Source of the DNA: Beroe ovata
Taxonomy: Eukaryota > Ctenophora > Nuda > Beroida > Beroidae
NCBI GenBank assembly: GCA_946803715.1
Contig: CAMPET010000005.1
Location: 668,291-725,701 of the forward strand
Direction of reading: 5' to 3'
Length of the DNA stretch: 57,411 nucleotides
The notes beneath the pieces are model-generated. The model worked only from the letters and a program-made list of their open reading frames with translations, was not told where the DNA came from and searched no databases. The translations under genes were made by a program, and so were the position numbers. This document shows positions 10,166 through 20,840 of the stretch, in pieces (the stretch's first letter is position 1; each line of letters starts with the position of its first letter).

Positions 10166-13100
10166 ATGAAGCACCTGACCTCTATGTTGGGCCCGAAAGG
10201 GTCCCAACCATCAGGAAACACTAATAACGAAGCTGCTTCGCTCTTCAAAGTTCAGAAGGTAATGATACCTCGAGGACAATTAACGTCCACGAAATGTTTA
10301 TTCAATCCTAAGACACCAAAAAACACGCATTGTGCTAGCTTTTAAGCACTTTTGTTTCAGACAATAAGATATGGGCTCCCCTTCGAACCAACTACCCTTG
10401 CGTATGACCCAATACAGAAGCTTACAGCTGTGGGCAGCAAGTCGGGTGATATCCGGTTATATGGTAAACCTGGCGTCGAGACGTATGTGTGCCATGAAGA
10501 GGGACGGGCTATCAAACACCTACTATTTTCAGTAAATGAGGTGAGGAGGAATTGTCACTCTTCAGATAACCCACCATTTGACTAATGACCAGGAACATAC
10601 AATATTATAGATACTGATAAAGCTGACCAGTAGTCAGCTATTATTCTCAAGCTTCCAACAAAGCTGAGACCTCCTTGTGTCTGAACTCTGTGGGTCGTTT
10701 CCCGATGATCCATTGATAACCCCATCAGTTGCTGTGGTCTCTGTTAACAGCTGAGAGAGTTCAACGCAGTTTATACACTGAAACTGCATGGAGCATACTC
10801 ATATTATATAGTGGAACACTGCATAGTCACCACCTACATTATCCCTTATTTGAAGAACATTTCTCCTGTGTCCTGTATCATGTATAATATATAAATGTGG
10901 GGTGTAACTCGGAGTTCATATATATATCATAGACCCGTAGCAAATTAGTTTTGTGGTTCGCTTTCAAGCCATTCCATCACAAATTTCTGTACAATGTATA
11001 TCTATAGAATACAGTCATTGTGTCAATATGAACCATTGTTTCACGTCATAATAGACGTCATTACTGAGAACTACGCCTCGAATGAATAAATAGACATATT
11101 ATAACTTGTTGCCTCGCTACGGTTATGATGTACTTAAATTGAGCTGCATTTTTTGTTAATTTCATGGGTGGTTATTCCATATAAGGCAAATCACAGGCCC
11201 CACGCTCATTCAATATTTTTAGCACAACTCTAACCATAACAGACTGAAGGTGGATGCTCTGTATTTTCATCAGCGGTTTTACAACCCCATTTCGCATTAA
11301 CTTTTCAGGGTTCAAGTTAAAGTTCTCGTCATGCGGTAATTGCTTGAGTGTGGCTACTGGGTGCGTAGAGTTAGCATAAACATTAAACACACGTGGTATT
11401 AGACAACTAGACAGCAAGGCCATTTTGTAGCATGGAAATATTTAGAAATACTGTTAATAAGTCACTAAAACTTCTGAATATCGTGTAAATTGGTTATGCT
11501 TCAGCTACTTTACAGCACAAGTTGATAGCATGCTTTCTGTGCTTCATACTATAGAGTGAGATACATTGACATTTGAAGCATTCCTCTGTCCTCACTATTT
11601 ATAGCATCATTGCGTGACATGATTCTCAAGTTGATACTCATTTTCACCCATTTCAGGGCGCCTTGGTTAGTATAACTACTGACGATTGTATGCACTTGTG
11701 GAATCTTCGTCAGAGAGCTCCCAAAGTGGTTCAAAGTCTGCGGTTCAAGAGGGAGAGGTGAGTAAACAGTTATATTCCCAGTTATAAGGAACGTGACATT
11801 GAACCAGGCTCTCTCACTCCGTATGTGTTGAGTGAAGTTCCTGCCAAGAGAGATGAATTATTCATGAATGAGGCGGGTTTAATTCTATGATTATTCAAAG
11901 GTTGGTATTCACTGCCAAACGGCAGTGTTGAAAAGTGTTCCATGTGGAAGAGGTAGGGGATTCCACTGTAACGCGCGGAGAGAATTTACTAATGTTGTGG
12001 GAACGCGCACGCATCGTCAAATCTAATAGATGTAGATTTCACGGGACGATCCTATTACGAAATAAACACAATATATTTTGAATCATCAAGGCCAATTTCA
12101 GCATCTGTGTTTGCAAGCTACCCCTGTTCACCCAATGGATTTACCTTGGAACCGACAAAGGCAATGTTTTTGTGGTGAATCTTGAGAGTTTTGATCTGTC
12201 TGGGTATCAGATAATGTGGAATCAGACGATCCCAAAGTCCCAAAAAGTTCATCCAGGACCTGTGACGGTGATGGAAGAGCACCCAGTCGACCCATCTAAA
12301 TTACTGCTAGGTTTGAATAGGCTGACGGTGGTTTCTGTTCGGTTTGTTTCCTCGTTAAAAGGACCGATTTTGTTACAAAACAATTTCAGGGTACGAGAAC
12401 GGACGATTGGTTATTTGGGACCTGAAAAACAAGGAAGTGGCAAAAAGCTATTCGTCGGATAAACCCTTATCTTCCGCATACTGGATGAGTGATGTCAAAC
12501 AATTTCTATCGGGTTAGAACTGCACACACACACACACACACACANNNNNNNNNNNNNNNNNNNNNNNNNNNNNNNNNNNNNNNNNNNNNNNNNNNNNNNN
12601 NNNNNNNNNNNNNNNNNNNNNNNNNNNNNNNNNNNNNNNNNNNNNNNNNNNNNNNNNNNNNNNNNNNNNNNNNNNNNNNNNNNNNNNNNNNNNNNNNNNN
12701 NNNNNNNNNNNNNNNNNNNNNNNNNNNNNNNNNNNNNNNNNNNNNNNNNNNNNNNNNNNNNNNNNNNNNNNNNNNNNNNNNNNNNNNNNNNNNNNNNNNN
12801 NNNNNNNNNNNNNNNNNNNNNNNNNNNNNNNNNNNNNNNNNNNNNNNNNNNNNNNNNNNNNNNNNNNNNNNNNNNNNNNNNNNCTCCAGGTCACATAGAG
12901 GGCTCCCTCGCGATATGGAACTACAACACCAATAGAGTCGAGGAGAAGCCAGTCAAGACCTTCAAACCTCATGAGTATCACGACAGTTCGAGTTCACCCC
13001 AACCGTGTAATCTGATCAACAAGGTCATGTGGCTGTCAACAAAGACCGATCCGATCATGATTTTCACTGGGGGTTTCCCAGGTAATTGGGGTGGGCGGTT

Positions 13101-16095
13101 CGCAGAGGATTTCCCAAGTAATGACTTAGTCTTACGATATGGTTATAACATGGTTCGTTTATCCTCTGATCGCAAACTCCATGGATTTTCGATTTTGTTT
13201 TTCGAACCATCAATTACCAACGATGAATCCTGCTTCAGGTCCTAATTCGTCTCATTTTGTATCCGTGTTCCACGGTCGAAAGAGGGAGACATTCGACATG
13301 CTAAAACCAGTGGTTGACTTCACAGTTGTGTGCGCGTCACCCTTTGCAAAGGATATCCAAGATCCATCGGTTGTAATTGTGCTGCTAAGTGACGACATAG
13401 CAGCGATTGACCTCACCTCCCTTACTTTCACAAAATATCCGGTCCCTTATGGTAGGATTCATTCACCATTTATTCCTTATCGATAACATTTCCCCCCTCG
13501 CGGCGTTATCAACTCTCACTAAACCTCCAGGAGTAACAGTTGGAGTGTCACCGGTTACGCACCTCTCTCTTTACTCCTCCTGTCCGTCATCTCTGATGGA
13601 CGATCTGCAGCTGTGTCACCTGGTGACACCCATGAAGGTGTGGCCCCTGGACGGTGGCGAGATGGGCAGGCCCGTCGAGAACAATTCCGATCTGTGCATC
13701 ACTGGGCACGAGGATGGAACTCTGCAGTTCTGGGATGTATCAGGTTATAATCACGTGATGCGAAATCAGAGCGTGGGAATTGGAAATACAATGTAGTATA
13801 AAGGGTAAACTCAAATCGTGTGAATTTGCAGGTGTGACTTTGCAGCAGCTAAACAAGTTTACGACGAGTCAGTACTTCAAGCCGCCGCACACGACTGAAA
13901 GCGGCGAGAGTTTGCTCAGTGTAACCATGGTCAGTTTCTGTATGTCGGGGAGGATCCTTGTAACGGCGCTTGCATCAGCCCAAATCCTCATCTTCAACTG
14001 GAATAACTCTGAGGTGAGTATCTTCCTTTTCAACTCCTGGTTTTAATCCAATTTCCGATATTCTTATCCGTCATAATTGAAATTCTCTCCTAGCTCTCTG
14101 TGACAATCCCTGTAATACCTGTGCTCCTCGCACAACCAGATTTCACAGCTTTTGAGTTTGATAGTATGGAGGAGGAAAGCACCTCTCCCGGACATAGCCC
14201 TAGAACACCAGGTTTGGTTTCTCTCCGGGCATTGAATAAGTAATATTGGAGGTGCCCAATAACACCAGCCGCAATTCTAACAATTTTACAATTGTAACAT
14301 ATCAGGACTACCGGAACAATCGGAAGAACAGAAGCGTGCGTCACACCTGCTCAGTAAGTTTGGTATCGAGGTATCGACCAACGCGAACTCCGTATCACCG
14401 GAGGACGGTAAAACGGAACCGATGTTGGGAATTGTTTCCGGAGAACTAAAACTGCCTCCTGGTTTTCAGGTATTATTGCATTTTCAATTGCTGTCATTGT
14501 CAATCTCACTTGGAGTTCGTGTGGGTTTTACCCATGGTAGTACACACCCCATCACATAGGTATTGCTGGGTGTACAATGTGTGGCTCACTTAAACGAGAA
14601 CCCTGGACAGATAACATGCGTTGAACTGTCCTCTGCCTGGGGTCTTGTGGCTTTCGGTAACTCTCTTGGGGCAGTAATAGTTGACTACATTCAGAAAACA
14701 TTGCTCTGGTCAGCCTCGAACACTGATCTCCTTAATGTATGCTATCCAAACATGAAAATACCCCTCGGATTCAAAGCTTCTAACAGCAAGAGCAAGAAAA
14801 TGAAAATTACGAAGCTAGGCTCGTTCACGGGCCCCGAGGAAGACAGAGCACGGAAGGGCACGCAGCGCGGCAAGATGCTAAGTATCATCAGACGAGATAA
14901 GGTGGCCGAGTCCCCAGCCTGCCTCAACTCTCACAAGAAAGCCCGGAAGCAGGGCAGTGGCGGTAGTATAGACTCACCTAACTCTCCTAACTCTATCGCC
15001 AGTGACTCTGATGCAGCAGGCGGGGACGGCTATGTCGAGAATTTCCTCGTGCAACGGCTGTGTTTCGTGGAGAGTTTCACTGACAAGGACATTGCCGGGA
15101 ACATCAGCGCCCCAAGGCGGAATCCGACACTCTGGATCGGCAGTTACAGCGGTGCACTCCTCTCCCACACAGTGAACATTCCGCCAGGCGAACATCGCAC
15201 TAAAATACCCTGCCAAATCGGCGTGGGAGGGAGTCCTGCCTTCCTGAAATCACCCATCATCAGCGTCAGTGCTCTGGATAACGAGGGGAATGCCGTCGTG
15301 CCACCGTCGGCGGTGTGGCAGGACGAAGCGAGAAAAAAGAAGGGGAAGTTAAAGAAGAGAGAGAGGGATGTAGCTAGTAGTGAGAGTGATTTGCAGACAA
15401 ACGATTATCTTGTGGTTGCAGCAGAGAAGAGTATTCTCACCCTGAAACTGCCCTCCCAGAACAGCTACGCCCGGCAGAAGGTGTTCGACAACACATACTA
15501 TCTCAAGAGTCAGGTTCTGGTGATGGAGGGGTGGGGTGTGTGTATCGCATGTGTCAGTATCATGGGATATCTCTCGTTTTACAGTCTCCCCCAGCTGAAA
15601 CCCCTCCTCAACGTGCCGTGGTTCGATGCTAAGGACTCACGCAGTCTCAGGACATTCACCTCATCTCCCAACGGACACAGTCTGTACCTCTGCTCTCCGA
15701 CCGAGCTCCAAGCCATGTCTCTAGTGAACAGGAACGATATGCTCCTCCCCGAGTCACTTCCAATGGTATTCACCATGAGGGAGCCGCCTGAGGCGCCGAG
15801 AAAAGGCTTCCTGAACATGATTCTCAGACGTAACTCAGTCGACAGGGAAGAACTGTTCGGAACGAACAGTGGACCCGCATCGCCCGGCCTAGCGGAGAAG
15901 ATACTGAGACGTTACGACGCTGTTGAGCAAGCGTGTAACGAGGTAAACAGGGTGAAGGAGGCACTCAACGAGCGCAGTGAGAAACTGAACGAGCTGTCAC
16001 AAAAAACAGAGCAGATGAAAGTGGACGCAGAAAACTTTGCTTCCGCCTCCCATCTCCTCCATATGAAGGCCAAGGAACAGAATAAGTGGTTCTAA
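10166..16095 (+). CDS. STXBP5: Tomosyn (syntaxin-binding protein 5-like)
   Basis: Twelve exons, all phase-consistent: 10166-10258, 10361-10540, 11657-11757, 12102-12310, 12390-12512, 12890-13081, 13239-13451, 13531-13743, 13832-14013, 14094-14211, 14306-14469, 14560-16095, giving 1107 residues. The N-terminal WD40 part has RYGLPFEPTTLAYDPIQKL, GALVSITTDDCMHLWNLRQ, WIYLGTDKGNVFVVNLESF and GYENGRLVIWDLKNKE, typical of the Lgl/tomosyn family. Tomosyn-specific features are SLVNRNDMLL near the end, SVDREELFG and the C-terminal R-SNARE-like helix with its zero-layer arginine (NERSEKLNEL). Lgl proteins lack that helix. Tomosyn forms non-productive SNARE complexes with syntaxin and SNAP-25 and so restrains exocytosis. 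A loop of Ser- and Lys-rich sequence (14800-15000) is typical of the regulatory linker. The assembly gap lies wholly in intron 5, so the coding sequence appears complete. Confidence 0.94.
12530..12883. other. CA microsatellite abutting an assembly gap
   Basis: A (CA)n tract from about 12530 to 12544 runs directly into 339 N bases (12545-12883). The phase-1 donor at 12512 (TCG G|GT) and the phase-1 acceptor ctccag|GT at 12889 fit each other, so the gap is intronic in the tomosyn gene. The simple repeat is the likely cause of the gap. Confidence 0.93.
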
Positions 16096-17600
16096 TAACT
16101 GAAACAAGTAGGAGAAAAGTAGGAGGGATATTTGAGCAGTCGCCAGTCAGCAGATTATGGCAATGGCAAGGTCAGAAGACTGTCTTGATGTTTGAGGAGG
16201 GCGCTTCAGTATTATTGTTAAAGAGGTAATAGCGAGGTAAAAGAAATGTCTGTGAATTAGTGTTACATCTGTGTTGTACTGTGTTGACTCATTAACTGTG
16301 GTTCAGGTGAGGTTTTAGTTGTCACGCTAGCCCACTCTAGTGAAAGTTAACTGTGCTTTGTTTATGATTAATATTGGAGTATTTGTTGAAGTGTTTTCAA
16401 TAAATGTAATTGTATACCCACATCAATCCATTGATCTGTATCAAGTTAGTTTTAGATTTTTGAATTTCATTGAATTGTATTTATTGATTGGTTAATGTAA
16501 TAAAGTTTTCTTTCTCAGATTTTTAATCCTCACTTCATCAATTTCTATTTCATCAAAATCTCACACTTTATCATAATTGATTCACATTTATTGATTTGAC
16601 TGATTGACATGTATTATTTGATGTATTGGGTTAATTGAATATCTTATTTTATATTGGCTGGTCACAGTTATGTGGCGATAGTCTTAATATTAATGGGATC
16701 CACAGTGTTCACTATCAGCTAGGTTAAGATTGATAACTTAATGGAAAATAGCAGTTAAATGATTAAGTAGATTGATAACATTATGGAAAATAGTAGTAAA
16801 ATGAATTTGCCTATGACTCGTTAGATTTCATTAATGATAATTTGTGTTTAGTATCATGGTTTGTGTTTAGTATCATGGTCGGTTTAGATCAACAGCTATG
16901 GTATTATTGTGTATTGGTATGTTGTCGTATGTATTTTCAATTTTGACTCCAGATAATAATAATATAATTGCTCCAAGTCCAACTAAGTCCCTCAATCATA
17001 GTCATACTGAACTTTATATGTTTGTTAACAGTTTTTATCGGTGCTGGATCACCCGATATCACATGAGGATTTGTTGCAACGTATTAACTTTGATAATGTT
17101 TAATGCTTTACTTTAAATGTGGCAATGTGGAAAAATGTTCAATGTTCATCGGTCAATTTGTAGCTAACGCTCGCGCTGTAGAATTTGAATCCATGCTGGC
17201 ATGGTCAGACCTAACTATACGCTTAACGGACTATGGAAGTACTGGTGATAGTACTATCAGAGACTTATTACTATCACTATTAGTATAACTATCAGTATTA
17301 TGAATAGGAGCTAGTGCTACCGGGTTACTGTTGAACTTGAACTTCAAGTTCACAGCATTGCAATTGCGATATTCATAAATTTACCATGGAATTGGATTAA
17401 GAATCATTGGATTATAGTTTCAATTATAATTTCAATGATTTGAGTTAGTAATAGTTAATAATAATAATAATGAATTTAGGCATTGTGCATTGTACTTGTA
17501 CTTATACTTATAGCAACTGTAAGCATTCGATTTCAGTTATGCACGAATTATGATTATGATTCAAACTACAATATAACCAATGATGCAATGATTGATGGAT
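16096..17600. other. Tomosyn 3' flank and AT-rich spacer
   Basis: AATAAA hexamers at 16399-16404 and 16499-16504 are candidate polyadenylation signals for tomosyn. The remainder is AT-rich spacer in which I recognise no gene. Confidence 0.55.
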
Positions 17601-17619
17601 AATTCAAACTATATTCATG

Positions 17620-18060
17620 ACTGTTCCCACGTTGTGCGACCCAATCTGCTCAGCTCTACGACTTTACAGTTCACTGAGATCGCGTCGAGAGTGATCAGTA
17701 GAATAGTGAATAGGGGCGCACAACGTGTGCTTGCCGGATGTTATCTGTCCACTGTTTCTTCACGCGGCGTGCACGCCTTCATCGAAGGCCTGTTTCGGCC
17801 TTCAGCTTCGATGAAGGCGCGCGCACGAAACATGAACAGTGGACAGATAACATCCGGCAAGGCCGTTGTTCCCGCGCTGCGTGACCCAAATACTCCGCGC
17901 GCGCTGCGCGTCTCTACGACTTTTCAGTTCACTGAGTAGAATAGGGGCGCGCAACGTGTGCACACAAGGCCGTCTAGCGCGCGGCGCGGAGTATTTGGGT
18001 CACGCAGCTCGCGGGAAAGCCCGGCCCAATTGACGCGAGCGCCAGATTCAGGAGTCTCTC
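17620..18060. mobile_element. Composite GC-rich fold-back element
   Basis: At its core is a perfect 26-bp inverted repeat, left arm 17731-17756 (starting TTGCCGGATGTTATC) and right arm 17835-17860, around a second imperfect hairpin built from CCTTCATCGAAGG-like sequence. It is nested in further repeats: CTCTACGACTTT(A/T)CAGTTCACTGAG at about 17653 and 17912, TAGGGGCGC(A/G)CAACGTGTGC at about 17711 and 17942, and an inverted pair containing GGAGTATTTGGGTCACGCAG near 17881 and 17985. It has no transposase frame and looks like a non-autonomous DNA element with nested insertions. Related ends occur at 19092, 44418 and 45222. Confidence 0.7.
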
Positions 18061-18830
18061 GTCTAGCTATCGATCGCGATCATCATGATCAGTGCACAAT
18101 CACAAGGATGTGAGGATGTCCATGTCATTCTTCCCAGAATCTACAGCTATAAGCTGGAAAACAAATAATCAAGACTGTCCTTCCTCTGGACATCCTGTCA
18201 ATTGCCCTTGAAATCTAGTTGTTGTTTTCATTGATTGACAATAGTTGTTGCTTTGGAAATCATTTCAATTCCACTCATTCACTGAGGATTATGGATTACC
18301 TTATTGTATCTTATTGCATCACAATATCTTGATTGACAGTATAGTGAAGGTACAATTTACAAGGAATATTGATAATAATATTGAATCAAACTTTTAGACA
18401 ATAATAGTGGCACATTAACTTGTACAGTTGTGCCACAAGAACAAATACTCAACTAAGAACTGTGACAGTGCTTGTCCTAGCAAATTTAATATACAAGTAT
18501 TAAGTTAAGCCAAAGTTACTTAACTTCCATAGCTAACATTCCAATGCCTTCTTAAAAATAAAGTTCTGAGTCCTGATTTGAAGCAAAAAACAGCTTTTCT
18601 GTTCAATAGGAAGGACCTTCCTAAATTTGGGATCATATTTCTGATAAAACCACATCTCTTATATTTCTTATATCTAATTTAGATCTCTGAATTAGATGTC
18701 TTATATCTGATATATATCTCTTACATCTGATATATATCTCAACTTGATGGATTTTTTCTGAAATAATACTAATAGTAAATGATAAATGATAATATTTTAT
18801 TGGGTTTATTGAAAATTATGAATCAATCAA
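17986..18830. repeat. Dispersed or duplicated block, copy 1
   Basis: This block, from GAGTATTTGGGTCACG to GGGTTTATTG-AAATTATGAAT, is repeated almost identically at 19129-20130. Copy 1 lacks about 165 bp present in copy 2 (19383-19547). It has no coding frame of note. Confidence 0.85.
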
Positions 18831-19128
18831 GGGGATCCAAATGGGGAATGATTGAAGTAAGGTGGTAAAAACAGAGCAAGTTTCCATTCCCTTGAAAGTA
18901 TTAGATATTCTTGAAATCCTAACTTATCTGTAGTTTTAATCAGTTCAAGATAGTTGATTTCCCATGAAAGAAAATTTCCCATGAAAAGTTAATTTCGCAT
19001 GAATATCCTCTCAGATAAGTTCTTCTCAATCCATGCATTCTTTAAGGTTTGATGGNAGTGCCGCACCTCGCGAAACTGGCCTATAGTGTACTTGCCGGAT
19101 GTTATCTGTCCACTGTTTGTTGCGCGCG

Positions 19129-20130
19129 CGGAGTATTTGGGTCACGCAGCTCGCGGGAACAGCCCAGCCCAATTGACACGAGCGCCAGATTCAGGAGTCT
19201 CTCGTCTATCGATCATCAGTGCACAATCACAAGGATGTGAGGATGTCCATGTCATTCTTCCCAAAATCTGCAGCTATAAGCTGGAAAACAAATAATCTAG
19301 ACTGTCCTTCTTCTGGACATCCTGTCAATTGCCCTTGAAATCTAGTTGTTGTTATCATTGATTGACAATAGTTGTTGCTTTGGTTAGCAGTTCTCCTTCC
19401 TCTAAATGTGATTGTTCTTTTTTTGGATTCATTGGACACCTGAGTTTGAAGGTGGCGTTTTTCAAATGGCTGTGAATGTTTCTTTTCAGTGTTTTAGAGA
19501 ATTGAGATGGTTAAATACCATTATCCTTTTATTTATATTATTTAAATCATTTCAATTCCACTCATTCACTGAGGATTATGGATTACCTTATTGTATCTTA
19601 TTGCATTGCAATATCTTGATTGACAGTATAGTGGAGGTACAATTTACAAGGAATATTGATAATAATATTGAATCAAACTTTAAGACAATAATAGGGGCAC
19701 ATCAACTTGCACAGTTGTGTCAGAAGAACAAATACTCAACTAAGAACTGTGACAGTGCTTGTCCTAGCAAATTTAATATACAAGTATTAAGTTAAGCCAA
19801 AGTTACTTAACTTCCATAGCTAACATTCCAATGCCTTCTTAGAAATAAAGTTCTGAGTCCTGATTTGAAGCAAAAGACAGCTTTTCTGTTCAATAGGAAG
19901 GACCTTCCTAAGTTTGGGATCATATTTCTAATAAAACCATATTAAATTATTATTATTATCTCTTATATTTCTTATATCTGATTTAGATCTCTGAATAGGA
20001 TGTCTTATATCTGATATATATCTCTTACATCTGATATATATCTCAACTTGATGGAATTTTTTCTGAAATAATACTAATAGTAAATAATAAATGATAATAT
20101 TTTATTGGGTTTATTGGAAATTATGAATTA
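19129..20130. repeat. Dispersed or duplicated block, copy 2
   Basis: The second, longer copy of the 17986-18830 block. It starts inside a segment bounded by single N bases (19056 and 20510) and is followed directly by a reverse-transcriptase fragment. Identity by eye is well above 90% outside the extra segment, so duplication is recent or partly an assembly product. Confidence 0.85.
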
Positions 20131-20509
20131 AACCTAAAATATGGAAAGCCGCTAATTTATCAGCACTATTTAAGAAAGGCTCCAAGACAGATCCTTTAAA
20201 TTATAGACCGGTCTCCCTAACTTGTATCATTTGTAAAGTGTATGAAAAAATTTTAAGATCCCCGATTATAGATTTTGTACAAGATAAAATTAGTATTGAT
20301 CAACATGGATTTGTGGAAGGTAAATCGTGTTTAACTAATTTATTAGAAACTTATGATAATCTTTTAGATCTTTTAGATGAAGGGGTCCCAGTTGACTTAT
20401 TATTTTTTGATTTTAGTAAGGCCTTTGACAGAGTCCCACATAAACGGTTGATTATAAAGCTACAAAATTTGGGTATAGATGGTAAAGTTTTAGATATAAT
20501 TAGAGATTN
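20131..20509 (+). mobile_element. Non-LTR retrotransposon fragment (reverse transcriptase, N-terminal part)
   Basis: The open frame contains LINE-type reverse-transcriptase signatures in order: LFKKGSKTDPLNYRPVSLT, then ICKVYEKIL, HGFVEGKSCLTNLL, and the first catalytic aspartate region DLLFFDFSKAFDRVPH, then LIIKLQNLGI. It stops at an N base at 20510 before the (F/Y)ADD box, so the copy is 3'-truncated or cut by an assembly join. No endonuclease domain is visible upstream. It resembles the CR1/Jockey/RTE-like group; the clade is not determined. Confidence 0.85.
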
Positions 20510-20840
20510 ATACATATATTACAACCAGACTTATATGTGATTCAATTGACTTTGTCTCACTGTCTACAACATTCAATCATCTGAAGCAGACATGTGTGTA
20601 CAATTTCAATCAAGATGTGATACTGGTACAATAATGGTTCATTTGAGCATTTAATTCCTAGTGATTAGGTTAGGGGTGTCAATTCTGTGAAGTAATTCTA
20701 TTTATATCCTTCACTACTTGGTCATGATCTCATTCAATTGAGGTGTCAATTCTGTACTAGCATATCTTAAATAGCTGAATATTGACAACACAGCCTCCAG
20801 CCCACGTTGTTTATACTTGCTAATGAAATTTTCCTGTCAG

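Noticed and set aside
17592..17939. 115-codon open frame
   Set aside because: Runs across both arms of the fold-back element; the frame is a by-product of GC-rich inverted repeats.
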